Assembly (NCBI GenBank): GCA_945870035.1
Contig: CAMBQQ010000002.1
Location: 1-64,000 of the forward strand
Direction of reading: 5' to 3'
Length of the DNA stretch: 64,000 bases
Origin: Rhizobium sp. Q54
GTDB taxonomy: Bacteria > Pseudomonadota > Alphaproteobacteria > Rhizobiales > Xanthobacteraceae
Position 1 is the stretch's first letter. Every line of letters starts with the position of its first letter. Under the pieces are notes generated by a model. That model was given only the letters and a program-made list of their open reading frames with translations, ran no database searches and was not told the DNA's origin. Below are positions 35,416 to 46,200 of the stretch, piece after piece. The position numbers and the translations under genes are program-made.

Positions 35416-35538
35416 CGCGCTACCTCACGTCCGGCTCGGCCATGGTCAACGACCACCTTGTTCCTGGATCGCGGCGAGTAGAGCCATGCCCATGCGTCTA
35501 ATTCAACGGTTAGCGTGTTTTTTCAGTGATCGAAGGGA

Positions 35539-35847
35539 TTAGTGACAGCCCTCTGCCCCCTTAAGGGGATGCCGGAAGAGCGGCAGAAAGCCGAATAGCC
35601 AAACTGCGAAAGCGGCGGACCACAGAGACGCGCTCACAATATAGAGCTCGCCCAGCAGAAAAGTCCCCACTCCGACCTCTGGCAGCACCCTCACAAATCC
35701 CGCTCCAAACATCAGGACTACGGCCGCATGCGCCTGCCATGGCAAGACGAGCGACCGGCCGGTGTGACGCAATCCTGCGATGATGAACACGCTCAAGACC
35801 GCCAGACCAAGGCTTGCCACGGAAAGAACTTGCCACGGAAAGGACAT
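35539..35847 (-). CDS. Small multi-pass membrane protein, hypothetical
   Basis: 102 aa with three hydrophobic segments; located in the NO/nitrate region. Confidence 0.55.
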   Translation of the reverse strand: MSFPWQVLSVASLGLAVLSVFIIAGLRHTGRSLVLPWQAHAAVVLMFGAGFVRVLPEVGVGTFLLGELYIVSASLWSAAFAVWLFGFLPLFRHPLKGAEGCH

Positions 35848-35868
35848 GCAGACTTGTCATCGGAGAGG

Positions 35869-36597
35869 ATGGGGCGCGTCAGCGGGCTGGTGCGGATGAC
35901 GCAAATCAACGGTGAAGAAACGCAGACGATGCTTCGAATTATGCGCTCAGGAGATCTGCTGGGTTGCGCAGCCGTCCTTCAGAAATTTTCTTACCCGGCG
36001 ACGGCGACCGCGGTTCAAGATACCGTGGTTCTCTCGTGGCGCTCCAGCCAATTTCTTGGCCTGATCAAGCAACATCAAGCGATCATGGACAACACTTTGC
36101 GTATCGTCGCTACACGTACGAAGGAAATGGTTCAGCGCGTCAGCGACATGTCCGACAAAAGTGTGGAACGGCGGATAGCCGCTGCGCTCCTGCGCCTGGC
36201 TGCTCAAGCCGGCACGAAGGCCGAAGGAGGCATTCAGATTCTGCTTCCGATTACACGAGACGACCTCGCCGAGATGGCTGGCCATACCTATTTCACGGTC
36301 AGCCGAATGCTGAGCGTCTGGCAGAAGCAAGGACTTGTGAAGAATGGGCGGCAGCGCATGACGATCCTTGACCCCGATCGGCTTGCGGAGATCGCGGATG
36401 GTCGGAAACAGCTGCGGCTTACCTCGGCGATCGATTCACGGAATCGCTGTCGGAAGGTTTGCGACTATCCGAACGGCGAGGCCGATAAATCCGCCCGCTC
36501 GGTATCGGTGGCGCGATATCTGGAAGGCGCTTTACAGGCTCATGGAGACTTGCTTCGAGCACCTGGTTTCTTCGACATGAACGCGGCCTACGCGTGA
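35869..36597 (+). pseudogene. 5'-truncated Crp/Fnr-family regulator
   Basis: Starts in mid-cNMP domain (SGLVRMTQINGEETQTMLRIMRSGDLLGCAAVL), has an intact HTH (ITRDDLAEMAGHTYFTVSRMLSVWQKQGLVKNGRQRMTILDPDRLAEIA), then an atypical ~60-aa tail. The N-terminal beta-roll is absent. Confidence 0.6.
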
Positions 36598-37316
36598 TTT
36601 TCGCAGCAGTTTTCCGGCTTCATAGCGCCGAACGCCTCAATGGCATGCCGGCGCACGCCACTGGTCGGCTCAGCAGGCTGGCGCACGCGGTCATCGATGC
36701 TAACCAACGCATCCCGCTCGGTCGCCGACGCGATGGTCGGACCGAGATCGCGCAACAGACCGTCGTCAACACCGTAAATCCAGCCATGCAGTTGAAGCTT
36801 GTGGCCGCGATTCCAGGCGTTCTCGACGGTTGGAATCGATGCAACGCGGCGCACCTGCATTTCAATGTTGAGTTCGCACATGCGGTTGACGCGTGCTTGG
36901 ACATCGGCGATCGCGTCGAACAACGGGCGGTGCTTTCGATAAAGCATGACGATCGGCTGCAGCCAGTGGTCGACCAAGGCAGAACGATCCTCCCCCAGGG
37001 CGCGCTGAATACCGCCGCAACCATAGTGGCCGCACACAATGAGGTGTTCGATCTTAAGAATATCTATCGCGTACTCCATCACAGCGAGCAGATTCATATC
37101 GCTCGTGTGCACGACGTTGGCGATATTGCGCTGAACGAAGACCTCGCCGGGATCGAGGCCGAGGACGTCATTGGCGGTAACGCGGCTATCCGAGCACCCG
37201 ATCCACATTAATCGGGGCAACTGCTGTCCGGCCATGCGTGAAAAGAAATTCGGATCATCGCGAGTCTTGGCTTGAACCCAAGCGACGTTGCGGTCGAACA
37301 GATGATCGAGGCTCAT
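36588..37316 (-). CDS. Beta-class carbonic anhydrase
   Basis: MWIGCSDSRVTANDVLGLDPGEVFVQRNIANVV; HLIVCGHYGCGGIQRAL zinc-site motifs. Confidence 0.92.
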   Translation of the reverse strand: MSLDHLFDRNVAWVQAKTRDDPNFFSRMAGQQLPRLMWIGCSDSRVTANDVLGLDPGEVFVQRNIANVVHTSDMNLLAVMEYAIDILKIEHLIVCGHYGCGGIQRALGEDRSALVDHWLQPIVMLYRKHRPLFDAIADVQARVNRMCELNIEMQVRRVASIPTVENAWNRGHKLQLHGWIYGVDDGLLRDLGPTIASATERDALVSIDDRVRQPAEPTSGVRRHAIEAFGAMKPENCCENHA

Positions 37317-37333
37317 GATCGGTCCAATTCGAT

Positions 37334-37912
37334 CTAATGATTCGCCAGCCTATTTGTCGTCGTGCCGCTTACCTGCCTTTGATACCCGGGCAGAAGACCG
37401 CGCGCGAGAAGCCAACGCTGAAGCTGCGCTGAATCGACAGAGCATTCCTCCGCCATATCGCCGACAAAGGCGCGCCATTGATCGAGATTGCGGAACGGAA
37501 CGCCGACGACGATTGGCACCTCCAGTTCGACAGCCTTGGCAAGTGCATCCCGCAAACCCTCGCCTTCTGCCTCGACCTTTCCGAACTTGTTCACCACCAG
37601 GATATCGGGCTTCTCTTCGAGCGCGGCGAGCAACAGACCAGCAGCTTCGGTCAGCTTGCTCCGATCCAGACGGCAACCGCGAGCTTCCTTGCCGCGATCT
37701 TCCGACACCTGCAATACCGTTCCGGAAAACAACTCCTCGACCGCCATGTCACATTTACCAGGATCGCGTTCGAAGGAATTAAACTGAACAAGTCCCGCAA
37801 CACTCAATCCTGCGGTGCGCAGCGCATAACCCCACGCAGCGAGAAGCTTGTCGGCGGCAAGCCCGTCGGTATAGACGACGGCCAGGATGCTCAAAGACGG
37901 CTGTGCAGGCAT
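37334..37912 (-). CDS. DUF2478-like putative nucleotide-binding protein
   Basis: ILAVVYTDGLAADKLLAAWGYALRTAGLSVAGLVQ...CDMAVEELFSG...CRLDRSKLTEAAGLLLAALEEKPDILVVNKFGKVEAEGEGLRDALAKAV. Confidence 0.7.
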   Translation of the reverse strand: MPAQPSLSILAVVYTDGLAADKLLAAWGYALRTAGLSVAGLVQFNSFERDPGKCDMAVEELFSGTVLQVSEDRGKEARGCRLDRSKLTEAAGLLLAALEEKPDILVVNKFGKVEAEGEGLRDALAKAVELEVPIVVGVPFRNLDQWRAFVGDMAEECSVDSAQLQRWLLARGLLPGYQRQVSGTTTNRLANH

Positions 37913-37927
37913 TGCGAGCTCCTTGCG

Positions 37928-39124
37928 TTATGTTGAACGGGCCACGGCGGTGCGCCGCTTGCCCAGCAGCAAAGGACCGAAGGATAGCGCGAAGCCGAAA
38001 AACGCGGCGCACCAAGCCAACACGGTGAGCTGGAGCAAAGGGCCACTTGCATCTGGAACCAGTGCGGCGCCGATCCGCGCCAGTGCGGCGACTATGACTG
38101 CCGCGTATATCGCTTGCGTGAAAGACGACGCCACCAGTGCATTTCCGGTGTGGCCGAGACTGGCGCGCGTCATCACCGCCAGTGTCATCGTGCCGGCGGC
38201 ACCCACGGTCCAGGCATGAATGCCGGCGCTTGGCGCGACAAGATCGAGCGCGCCAGCGCTTGATAGCAGGAACCCGAGCGGCACGAAGGCGTAACCGACA
38301 TGCAGGACAAGGACCAGGCGGTCGCGCAAGGTGCGGTCGCCGGCCCAGCGCGCCAGCCGCAACATTTGCGCTAATCCGGCGGCGCATAGCGCCGCAGCGG
38401 TGTCAGGCCCCACGGGCCGGATCAGCCATAGCGCCAGCACGGCGGCGCTGAACGCGATGACGCTCAGGTCGATACCGCCCATGGGCACCGGCAGCCGGCC
38501 CGGATTTTCGCGCACCAGCCAGTTGCGGGTGAAGCTCGGCACGATGCGGCCGCCGATAACCGAGATCAGCAACACCAAGGCAGCGATGCCGATGCGGACG
38601 CCGTACTCGGCGCTGCCGTGGAAATGGGATTCGAGATGAAAAGCGATGTTGCCGACAAGCAGCAGGCTCACCAGGCCGACGACTTTCAGGTTCCCCCAGT
38701 TCTTGCCGGCCAGAATCTCACGCGTGATCGCCGCGATCAGCAAGGCCAGAAATCCGACGTCGATAAGCGCGGCGGCGAGCCAGCCGATCTCGACAGATAA
38801 GGTGACCGCAATGCGGCCTGCCAGCCACACCAGAACCAGCGTCAAAAGCGGCAAGCCCTGAATCGGCAGGCGTCCGGTCCAGTTGGGAATGGCCGTCAAC
38901 AGAAATCCGGTTACCACCGCCGGCAGATAGCCGTACAGCATTTCATGCACATGCCAGTCGATCGGGCCGAAAGCAGTGCGCAGTTGCAGCTCGCCGTGAA
39001 AGACCGGTAGCCAGGCCAGCACCGCGAGCCCGGCGTAAACCGCGCCGAGCAGAAAGAACGGCCGGAAGCCGTAAGACAGCAGGACCGGACCTGCATAGGT
39101 CTTCAATCGAGGGACAGCGTTCAT
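37928..39124 (-). CDS. nnrS: NnrS family membrane protein
   Basis: GFRPFFLLGAVYAGLAVLAWLPVFHG, WHVHEMLYGYLPAVVTGFLLTAIPNWTGRLPIQGLPLLTLVLVWLAGR; C-terminal HAWTVGAAGTMTLAVMTRASLGHTG. Confidence 0.92.
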   Translation of the reverse strand: MNAVPRLKTYAGPVLLSYGFRPFFLLGAVYAGLAVLAWLPVFHGELQLRTAFGPIDWHVHEMLYGYLPAVVTGFLLTAIPNWTGRLPIQGLPLLTLVLVWLAGRIAVTLSVEIGWLAAALIDVGFLALLIAAITREILAGKNWGNLKVVGLVSLLLVGNIAFHLESHFHGSAEYGVRIGIAALVLLISVIGGRIVPSFTRNWLVRENPGRLPVPMGGIDLSVIAFSAAVLALWLIRPVGPDTAAALCAAGLAQMLRLARWAGDRTLRDRLVLVLHVGYAFVPLGFLLSSAGALDLVAPSAGIHAWTVGAAGTMTLAVMTRASLGHTGNALVASSFTQAIYAAVIVAALARIGAALVPDASGPLLQLTVLAWCAAFFGFALSFGPLLLGKRRTAVARST

Positions 39125-39155
39125 GATTTCCGTTCCGCTTCCCTGCCCTGTTGTA

Positions 39156-39431
39156 CTAGCCGTTGAGCGCGTGCTCGAAAGCACGCTTCAGACACACCGC
39201 GCCGGGATCCGGCGCGCGGTTGAGCAGGCCCATCAAGGTGATCCATTCCTCGTCGGTAGCTTCCGAGGCGTATCGCCGTACCGTACCGGCAACATAGGCC
39301 GGCAGGTCCAGACCGTCAGCTTTGGCCTGCTCGCGCATCGCCGCCAACATGGACAAGTCGTTGACGCGCAGAATCGTCTCGGTCGCCGCGGTCTCGTCAC
39401 TCAGTTCGGCCAACAGGTCGCCCAGCAGCAT
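39156..39431 (-). CDS. 91-aa hypothetical protein within the nar gene run
   Basis: MLLGDLLAELSDETAATETILRVNDLSMLAAMREQAKADGLDLPAYVAGTVRRYASEATDEEWITLMGLLNRAPDPGAVCLKRAFEHALNG; tightly packed between nnrS and ppiC. Confidence 0.75.
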   Translation of the reverse strand: MLLGDLLAELSDETAATETILRVNDLSMLAAMREQAKADGLDLPAYVAGTVRRYASEATDEEWITLMGLLNRAPDPGAVCLKRAFEHALNG

Positions 39432-39443
39432 GATGTCGATCCT

Positions 39444-40274
39444 TCAATGCACCCGATGCGCGTCGGCGCCGGCAAGCTCGACGCCCTCGATCTTAGCAGC
39501 CGAGATCAGCCGCGCGATGTATTGTGCATCGGCGCGCCGCCGCACGCTCTCGTTCAGGTAGTCGGCGATACGCGAGGCAACAGCCTCGAAAGGCAGCAGC
39601 TTGCCATCATGCTTGCGGTCGAGCCGTATGATGTGGAAGCCGTAACGCGTCGCCACCGGCGCGGCGCACAACTCGCCAGGCGCGAGTGCGACCAACGCCC
39701 GCTCGAATTCCGGCGTGGTCTGCCCGGTCGTGATTTGCCCAAGATTGCCGCCCTGCGCGGCCGACGAACAGCCCGAATAAGCGCCGGCCAAAGTCGCGAA
39801 GGATTCCGGCCGCTCGACCAACGTCGCGAGAACGCCTTCGGCTTCGGCCCGCGCCGCCGCATAGGCATCCTTGTCGGCGGGCAGAGCCGCGAACAGGATG
39901 TGCGCCGCCTCGTAGATATCGGGGGAACGAAACTGAGCATGGTGCCGCTCATAATAACGCCGGCAGGTTTCATCGTCTGCCTGCGGGACCACCACCTCGC
40001 GGTCGATCAGCCCGCGCATGATCGCTTCCTCGTCGGTCTCGCGGCGGCCGTCCTCGGTGAGCGGCTCCGGCGCGATGTCAAGGCGGCGGGCTTCCTGCAT
40101 CAGCAGTTCGCGGATGACGAGCGCCCGCGCGGCCTGTTGCCAGGCTGCGATCGGCTTGCCGGCCGGATGATGCTGCATCTCGCGCACGATCTCGTCGCGC
40201 GCGATGGCGACCCCGTTGACCGTGACATTGACGGGTCGCCCCGAGGGAAGTTGTGCATGGACTGAGCAGCTCAT
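39444..40274 (-). CDS. PpiC/parvulin-type peptidyl-prolyl isomerase, NarI-linked
   Basis: EAAHILFAALPADKDAYAAARAEAEGVLATL...GAYSGCSSAAQGGNLGQITTGQTTPEFERALVALAPGELCAAPVATRYGFHIIRLDRK; 4-bp overlap with narI. Confidence 0.85.
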   Translation of the reverse strand: MSCSVHAQLPSGRPVNVTVNGVAIARDEIVREMQHHPAGKPIAAWQQAARALVIRELLMQEARRLDIAPEPLTEDGRRETDEEAIMRGLIDREVVVPQADDETCRRYYERHHAQFRSPDIYEAAHILFAALPADKDAYAAARAEAEGVLATLVERPESFATLAGAYSGCSSAAQGGNLGQITTGQTTPEFERALVALAPGELCAAPVATRYGFHIIRLDRKHDGKLLPFEAVASRIADYLNESVRRRADAQYIARLISAAKIEGVELAGADAHRVH

Positions 40275-41029
40275 CGGGGATACTCCGCAGGAACGGTGCG
40301 TGCCGGACCACGGCTCTGGCTGGATGCCGCGGGAGGACCCCGGCGGCCCTGGCTGCGAACGATCTGATAGCCACGGCGGCCGAGATACCAGACCGGCGCG
40401 CTCCAGACGTGAACAAGGCGCGTGAACGGGAACACCAGAAAGATCGTCATGCCGAGGAACAGATGCGCCTTGAAGATCGGGTGGACATCGGCGATCAGCG
40501 CCGAGACGCCCGGCTGCAAGGTGAGGATGCCCTGCGCCCAGGTCATGAACTTCACCATCTCATGGCCGTCGAGGTGATTGAGCGAGACGAAGATGGTGCC
40601 GAGCCCGAGGACCAGCTGGGCATAGAGCAACAGCAGGATGGCGATGTCGCCGAACGACGAGGTGGTGCGGATACGCGCATCGAACAGGCGGCGATGCACC
40701 AGAAGCGTGATGCCGACGAAACACATGACGCCGGCAACGCCGCCGGCGACGATCGCCAGCCATTGCTTGAACGTATGCGAAATGCCGAGCGTATCGAATA
40801 CAACAATCGGCGTCAGCAGGCCGACGAAGTGGCCGAGGAAAATGACCAATATGCCGACATGGAACAGGTTCGAGCCCCAGCTGAGTTGCCTGCGGCGCAG
40901 AAGCTGGCTCGATCCGCTGCGCCAGGTGTACTGCTCGCGGTCGAAACGCACCCAGCTTCCGAGCAGGAAGACGGTGAGGCAGAGGTAGGGATACCAGCCG
41001 AACACGATGTAGGTGATGAGATCGCGCAT
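40271..41029 (-). CDS. narI: Respiratory nitrate reductase gamma subunit
   Basis: GSNLFHVGILVIFLGHFVGLLTP; HRRLFDARIRTTSSFGDIAILLLLYAQLVLGLGTIFVS; HLFLGMTIFLVFPFTRLVHVWS. Confidence 0.93.
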   Translation of the reverse strand: MRDLITYIVFGWYPYLCLTVFLLGSWVRFDREQYTWRSGSSQLLRRRQLSWGSNLFHVGILVIFLGHFVGLLTPIVVFDTLGISHTFKQWLAIVAGGVAGVMCFVGITLLVHRRLFDARIRTTSSFGDIAILLLLYAQLVLGLGTIFVSLNHLDGHEMVKFMTWAQGILTLQPGVSALIADVHPIFKAHLFLGMTIFLVFPFTRLVHVWSAPVWYLGRRGYQIVRSQGRRGPPAASSQSRGPARTVPAEYPR

Positions 41030-41039
41030 GATGATGTCC

Positions 41040-41759
41040 TCAGGAACGCGGCGGGGTGGGACGGGACGCCGGCAGGCCGGGCGCGGGTCGTAACGCGCCA
41101 CGGACATGGGCCATCAGCCCGTCTTTGCAGCTATCGGCAGCGCCCGGACCGAACTGAACCGCCTCGTCTTCCCACGCGGCGTCGAGAGCCGCGAGATCGA
41201 GCGGATCGGGATCGGGCAGCGCCAGCAATGCGGAGACCTCTTCGCCTGTCGGCTTGACCGACGACAGCGCGACCAGCGCCCGCAGCACCGCCTCGTAAGG
41301 CGATTGCCGCTTGCGCAGCCGCTCAGCGAGCGCGCCGAGAATATGCGCCGGCTGACCTAGCAGATCACAGGCTTCCGCCTGCGGCAGCGTGGCGAGGAAT
41401 TCCAGGAACAGTGGCAGATAGTCCGGCAACTCGTTCTTGACCGCGGCGAGGCCCTTGTCCTCGTACATCCCCAAGAGATCGACCATCGCCTGGCCGCGGT
41501 CGCGGCTTTCGCCATGGACATGCTCGAACAGATGCAGCGACAGCGAACGCGTGCGGTCGAACAGCAAGACGTAGCGTTCCTGCAGATCGTAGATGTCGCC
41601 TTCGGCGATGTCGGTGAGCAGGACGTTGAGCTGGCGGCGAATCGCCGCCGGCACCAGCGCCTCTGTCTCAATGACAGTACGCAGGTCGCCGATGGCCTGT
41701 TGCAGTTCGACGGAGGGATAACTCAGCAGCGCCGAGAGAACCTTGAAGGTCCTGGCCAT
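41040..41759 (-). CDS. narJ: Nitrate reductase molybdenum cofactor assembly chaperone
   Basis: MARTFKVLSALLSYPSVELQQAI...LQERYVLLFDRTRSLSLHLFEHVHGESRDRGQAMVDLLGMYEDKGL. Confidence 0.93.
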   Translation of the reverse strand: MARTFKVLSALLSYPSVELQQAIGDLRTVIETEALVPAAIRRQLNVLLTDIAEGDIYDLQERYVLLFDRTRSLSLHLFEHVHGESRDRGQAMVDLLGMYEDKGLAAVKNELPDYLPLFLEFLATLPQAEACDLLGQPAHILGALAERLRKRQSPYEAVLRALVALSSVKPTGEEVSALLALPDPDPLDLAALDAAWEDEAVQFGPGAADSCKDGLMAHVRGALRPAPGLPASRPTPPRS

Positions 41760-43279
41760 TACACGATCTCCATCGGGTTCTTCGCGCGTTTCGGCGAACC
41801 GAACAGGTTGGTCTCGGTCGCGCCGGTGGCGCAGCCATTGCCGAACGAGAAGCCGCAGGAGCCGCGCAGTTCGAGCGCGTCTTCGGTGGTTTCGCGATGC
41901 GACGTCGGAATGACGAAGCGATCCTCGTAATTGGCAATCGCCATGTATTTGTACATGTCTTCGATCGCCGCGCCGGTGAGGCCGACACGCTGCGCGATCT
42001 TCTCGTCGATCAGCCCATCGACGGTCTTCGCCCGCATATAGGCGCGCATGGCAAGCATGCGTTCCAGGCCGAGCGCGACCGGCTCTTCTTTGCCCGCCGT
42101 GAGCATGTTGGCGAGATATTTGAGCGGAATGCGCAAAGACCGCACATCCGGCATCTCGCCGTCGTGGCCGATCTTGCCAGCGGCGGCCGCCGACTGAATC
42201 GGCGACAGCGGCGGCACATACCAGACCATCGGCAGCGTGCGGTATTCCGGATGCAGCGGGAACGCGACCTTCCATTCCATCGCCATTTTGTAGACCGGCG
42301 AGCGGCGCGCGCCCTCCAGCCAATTCTCGGCAATGCCGTCACGCCGCGCCTGTTCGATGATGGCCGGATCGTGCGGGTTAAGGAATACGCCGAGCTGGGC
42401 TTCGTAGAGGTCCTGCTCGTCCGGCGTTGAGGCGGCTTCCTCGATGCGGTCGGCGTCGTAGAGCACGACGCCGAGATAGCGGATACGGCCAACGCAGGTT
42501 TCCGAGCACACCGTCGGCTGGCCGGCTTCAATGCGCGGATAACAGAAGATGCACTTCTCGGATTTGCCGGTCGACCAGTTGTAGTAAATCTTCTTGTACG
42601 GACAGCCGGACACGCACATGCGCCAGCCGCGGCACTTGTCCTGGTCGATCAGGACGATGCCGTCTTCCTCACGCTTGTAGATGGCGCCCGACGGACAGGC
42701 GGCGACGCAGGTCGGGTTGAGGCAGTGCTCGCACAGCCGCGGCAGATACATCATGAAGGTGTTTTCGAACTGGCCGTACATTTCCTTCTGCACGCCCTCG
42801 AAATTGTAGTCTTTCGAGCGCTTGGCGAATTCGCCGCCGAGGATTTCCTCCCAGTTCGGGCCCCACTCGATCTTTTCCATGCGTTCGCCGGAAATCAGCG
42901 AGCGCGGCCGCGCGGTCGGCATCGCCGTCATTTCCGGCGACTTCTGCAGATGCTCGTAGTCGAAGGTGAAGGGCTCGTAATAGTCGTCGATTTCCGGCAG
43001 GTCGGGATTTGCAAAGATATTGGCGAGTACGCGCCACTTCGAACCGATGCGCGGCTCGATCTTGCCGTTTTTCTTGCGTACCCAGCCGCCGTTCCAGCGC
43101 TTCTGGTTTTCCCAATCCTTCGGATAGCCGATGCCGGGCTTGGTTTCGACGTTGTTGAACCAAGCGTATTCCATGCCCTCGCGGCTGGTCCAGACGTTCT
43201 TGCAGGTAACCGAGCAGGTGTGGCAACCGATGCACTTATCGAGATTGAGCACCATCGCGATTTGAGCGCGGATCTTCAT
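41759..43279 (-). CDS. narH: Respiratory nitrate reductase beta subunit
   Basis: MKIRAQIAMVLNLDKCIGCHTCSVTCKNVWTSREGMEYAWFNNVETKPGIGYPKDWENQ; multiple ferredoxin-type Cys clusters. Confidence 0.96.
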   Translation of the reverse strand: MKIRAQIAMVLNLDKCIGCHTCSVTCKNVWTSREGMEYAWFNNVETKPGIGYPKDWENQKRWNGGWVRKKNGKIEPRIGSKWRVLANIFANPDLPEIDDYYEPFTFDYEHLQKSPEMTAMPTARPRSLISGERMEKIEWGPNWEEILGGEFAKRSKDYNFEGVQKEMYGQFENTFMMYLPRLCEHCLNPTCVAACPSGAIYKREEDGIVLIDQDKCRGWRMCVSGCPYKKIYYNWSTGKSEKCIFCYPRIEAGQPTVCSETCVGRIRYLGVVLYDADRIEEAASTPDEQDLYEAQLGVFLNPHDPAIIEQARRDGIAENWLEGARRSPVYKMAMEWKVAFPLHPEYRTLPMVWYVPPLSPIQSAAAAGKIGHDGEMPDVRSLRIPLKYLANMLTAGKEEPVALGLERMLAMRAYMRAKTVDGLIDEKIAQRVGLTGAAIEDMYKYMAIANYEDRFVIPTSHRETTEDALELRGSCGFSFGNGCATGATETNLFGSPKRAKNPMEIV

Positions 43280-46200
43280 TCTGCGGCCTCCAAAGTGTTC
43301 GTAGTGTTGGTCGCGACGGGCAAAGCTTCGGGTTGATCGGGAGTGGGCGTATCGAGCCAGTCGACTTTCGACATCTTGCGCACGATGACGAATTCGTCGC
43401 GGTTCGATCCGACGGTACCGTAGTAGTTGAAGCCGTAGGATTGCTGGGCGTAACCGCCGATCATGTGGGTCGGCTTGAGGATCGCGCGGGTCACCGAGTT
43501 GTGGATGCCACCGCGCTGGCCGGTCTGCTCGGAGCCCGGCACGTTCACGATCTTCTCCTGCGCATGATACATCATGCACATGCCCTGCTTGACCCGTTGC
43601 GAGACGACTGCGCGCGCCACCAAAGCGCCGTTGCTATTGAACGCCTCGATCCAGTCATTGTCGACGATGCCGGCCTGCTTGGCATCGATCTCGCTGATCC
43701 AGACGCAAGGACCGCCACGCGACAGAGTGAGCATCAGCAGGTTGTCGGTATAGGTCGAGTGGATGCCCCACTTTTGATGCGGCGTGATGAAGTTCAGCAC
43801 CACCGCGTCATTGCCGTTCGGCTTGCGGTCGATCACCGGGTTAACCGATTTGGTGTCGATCGGCGGACGATAGACGCAGAAGCCTTCGCCGAAGGCGCGC
43901 ATCCACAGATGATCCTGATAAAGCTGCTGACGGCCGGTCAGCGTGCGCCACGGGATCAGCTCGTGGACGTTGGTATAGCCGGCGTTGTAGCAGACCTTTT
44001 CCGACTCAAGGCCGGACCAGATCGGTGAAGAGATAATCTTGCGCGGTTGCGCGACGACGTCGCGGAAGCGGATCTTCTCGTCTTCTTTCGGAATGGCGAG
44101 ATGGGTGTGATCTAGGCCGGTGAAGCCGCCGAGCGATGCCCATGCCTTGACCGCGACCTCGCCGTTGGTTTCCGGCGCCAGGCTGAGAATGACCTCGCAG
44201 GCGTCGATGTCGCTGTCGATGCGGGCAAAGCCTTTGGTCGTCCCCTCCTCCAGCACGACACCGTTGAGTTGCTTCAGGAAGTCAACCTCGTGCTCGGTAT
44301 TCCACGCCATGCCCTTGCCGCCATTGCCGAGCTTGGCCATCAGCGGTCCGAGCGAGGTGAAGCGCTTGTAAAGACCGGGATAGTCACGCTCGACCACCGT
44401 CACAGCCGGCATGGTCTTGCCGGGGATCGGATCGATCTCGCCTTTCTTCCAGTCCTTGACGTCGAAGGCCTGCGCGATTTCGCCGGGCGTGTCGTGCATG
44501 ATCGGGGTCAGCACCACATCCTTTTCAACACCGAGCACTTCCGGCGCGACTGTGGAGAAAGCCTTGGCAATGCCCTTGTAGATCTCCCAGTCGCTGCGCG
44601 CTTCCCACACCGGATCGACCGCCGCGGTGAGCGGATGGATGAACGGGTGCATGTCCGAGGTGTTGAGATCGTTCTTCTCGTACCAGCTCGCAGTCGGCAA
44701 CACGATGTCGGAGTACATACAAGTGGTCGACATACGGAAGTCGAGCGTGACCAGCAGGTCAAGTTTTCCTTCCGGCGCTTTCTCGTGCCAGACAACATCC
44801 ATCGGCTTTTTCTTGCCGTCTTCGCCGAGATCCTTGCCCATGACGCCATGCTTAGTGCCGAGCAGGTGCTTGAGGAAGTACTCATGACCCTTGCCCGAGG
44901 CGCCGAGCAGGTTGGAGCGCCAGATGAACATGTTGCGCGGCCAGTTGGCCGGGTTGTCCGGATCGTCGCAGGACAGATTGAGCTTGCCCGACTTCAGGTT
45001 GGCGGCGACATAGTCCTTGGCTTCCATGCCGGCGGCGGCGGCGTCTTTCGAGACCTGCAGTGGATTGGTCTGCAATTGCGGCGCTGACGGCAGCCAACCC
45101 ATGCGCTCGGCGCGCACGTTGTAGTCGATCAACGCTCCGTCCCAGGGCCCTGCCGGCGCGGTCGGCGACAGCACTTCCGACACGTCGAGCGTTTCGTAGC
45201 GCCATTGATCGGTGTGCGCGTAGAACGCCGAGGTCGAGTTCATCTGCCGCGGCGGACGGCCCCAGTCGAGGCCGAAGGCGAGCGGTAGCCAGCCCGATTG
45301 CGGACGCAGCTTTTCCTGGCCGACATAATGCGACCAGCCGCCGCCGGACTGTCCGACGCAACCGCACATCACCAGCATGTTGATGATGCCGCGGTAGTTC
45401 ATGTCCATGTGGTACCAGTGGTTCAGACCGGCGCCGACAATCACCATGGACCGGCCCTTGGTCTTCTCGGCATTGAGCGCGAATTCGCGTGCCGTGGTGA
45501 TAATCTGGTCACGCGGCACACCGGTGATCTTTTCCGCCCAGGCCGGCGTATAGGGCTGCATGTCGTCGTAACCCTTGGCGAGATGCTCGCCGCCGAGGCC
45601 GCAATCGACGCCGTAATTGGCGACGAACAGGTCGTAGACCGAGGCAACGATCGTTTCGCCTTCAACCAGTTGCAACGTCTTGGTCGGCACGTTGCGCACC
45701 AGCACGCTCGGATGATCGGTGCCCTGGAAGTGATCGTGCTCGCGATTGCCGAAATACGGGAAGCCAACGGCGGCAATACCGTCCTTCACGTCATTGAGCG
45801 ACAGGCGAAGTTTCGTCTCTTTTCCGTCGGAAGCCTGCTCCTGGAGATTCCACTTGCCCTTTTCGCCCCAGCGGAAGCCGACCGAGCCCTTTGGCACGAC
45901 GACGGCACCGGTAGTCTCGTCGAACGCGACCGTCTTCCATTCCGGATTATTGGATTCATCACAGCCTTTGACGAAGTCGGAGGCGCGCAGGAAGCGCTCA
46001 GGCACATAATGCTCGCCCTGCTTCACCAGCCGTACCAGCATCGGCATGTCGGTATATTGCCGGGCATAGTCCTGGAAGTACTTGGCCTGCCGGTCGATAT
46101 GGAATTCGCGAAGGATGACGTGGCCCATGGCCATACCGAGCGCGGCATCGGTGCCCTGCTTCGGCGACATCCACAGATCGGCGAATTTCGACGCTTCCGA

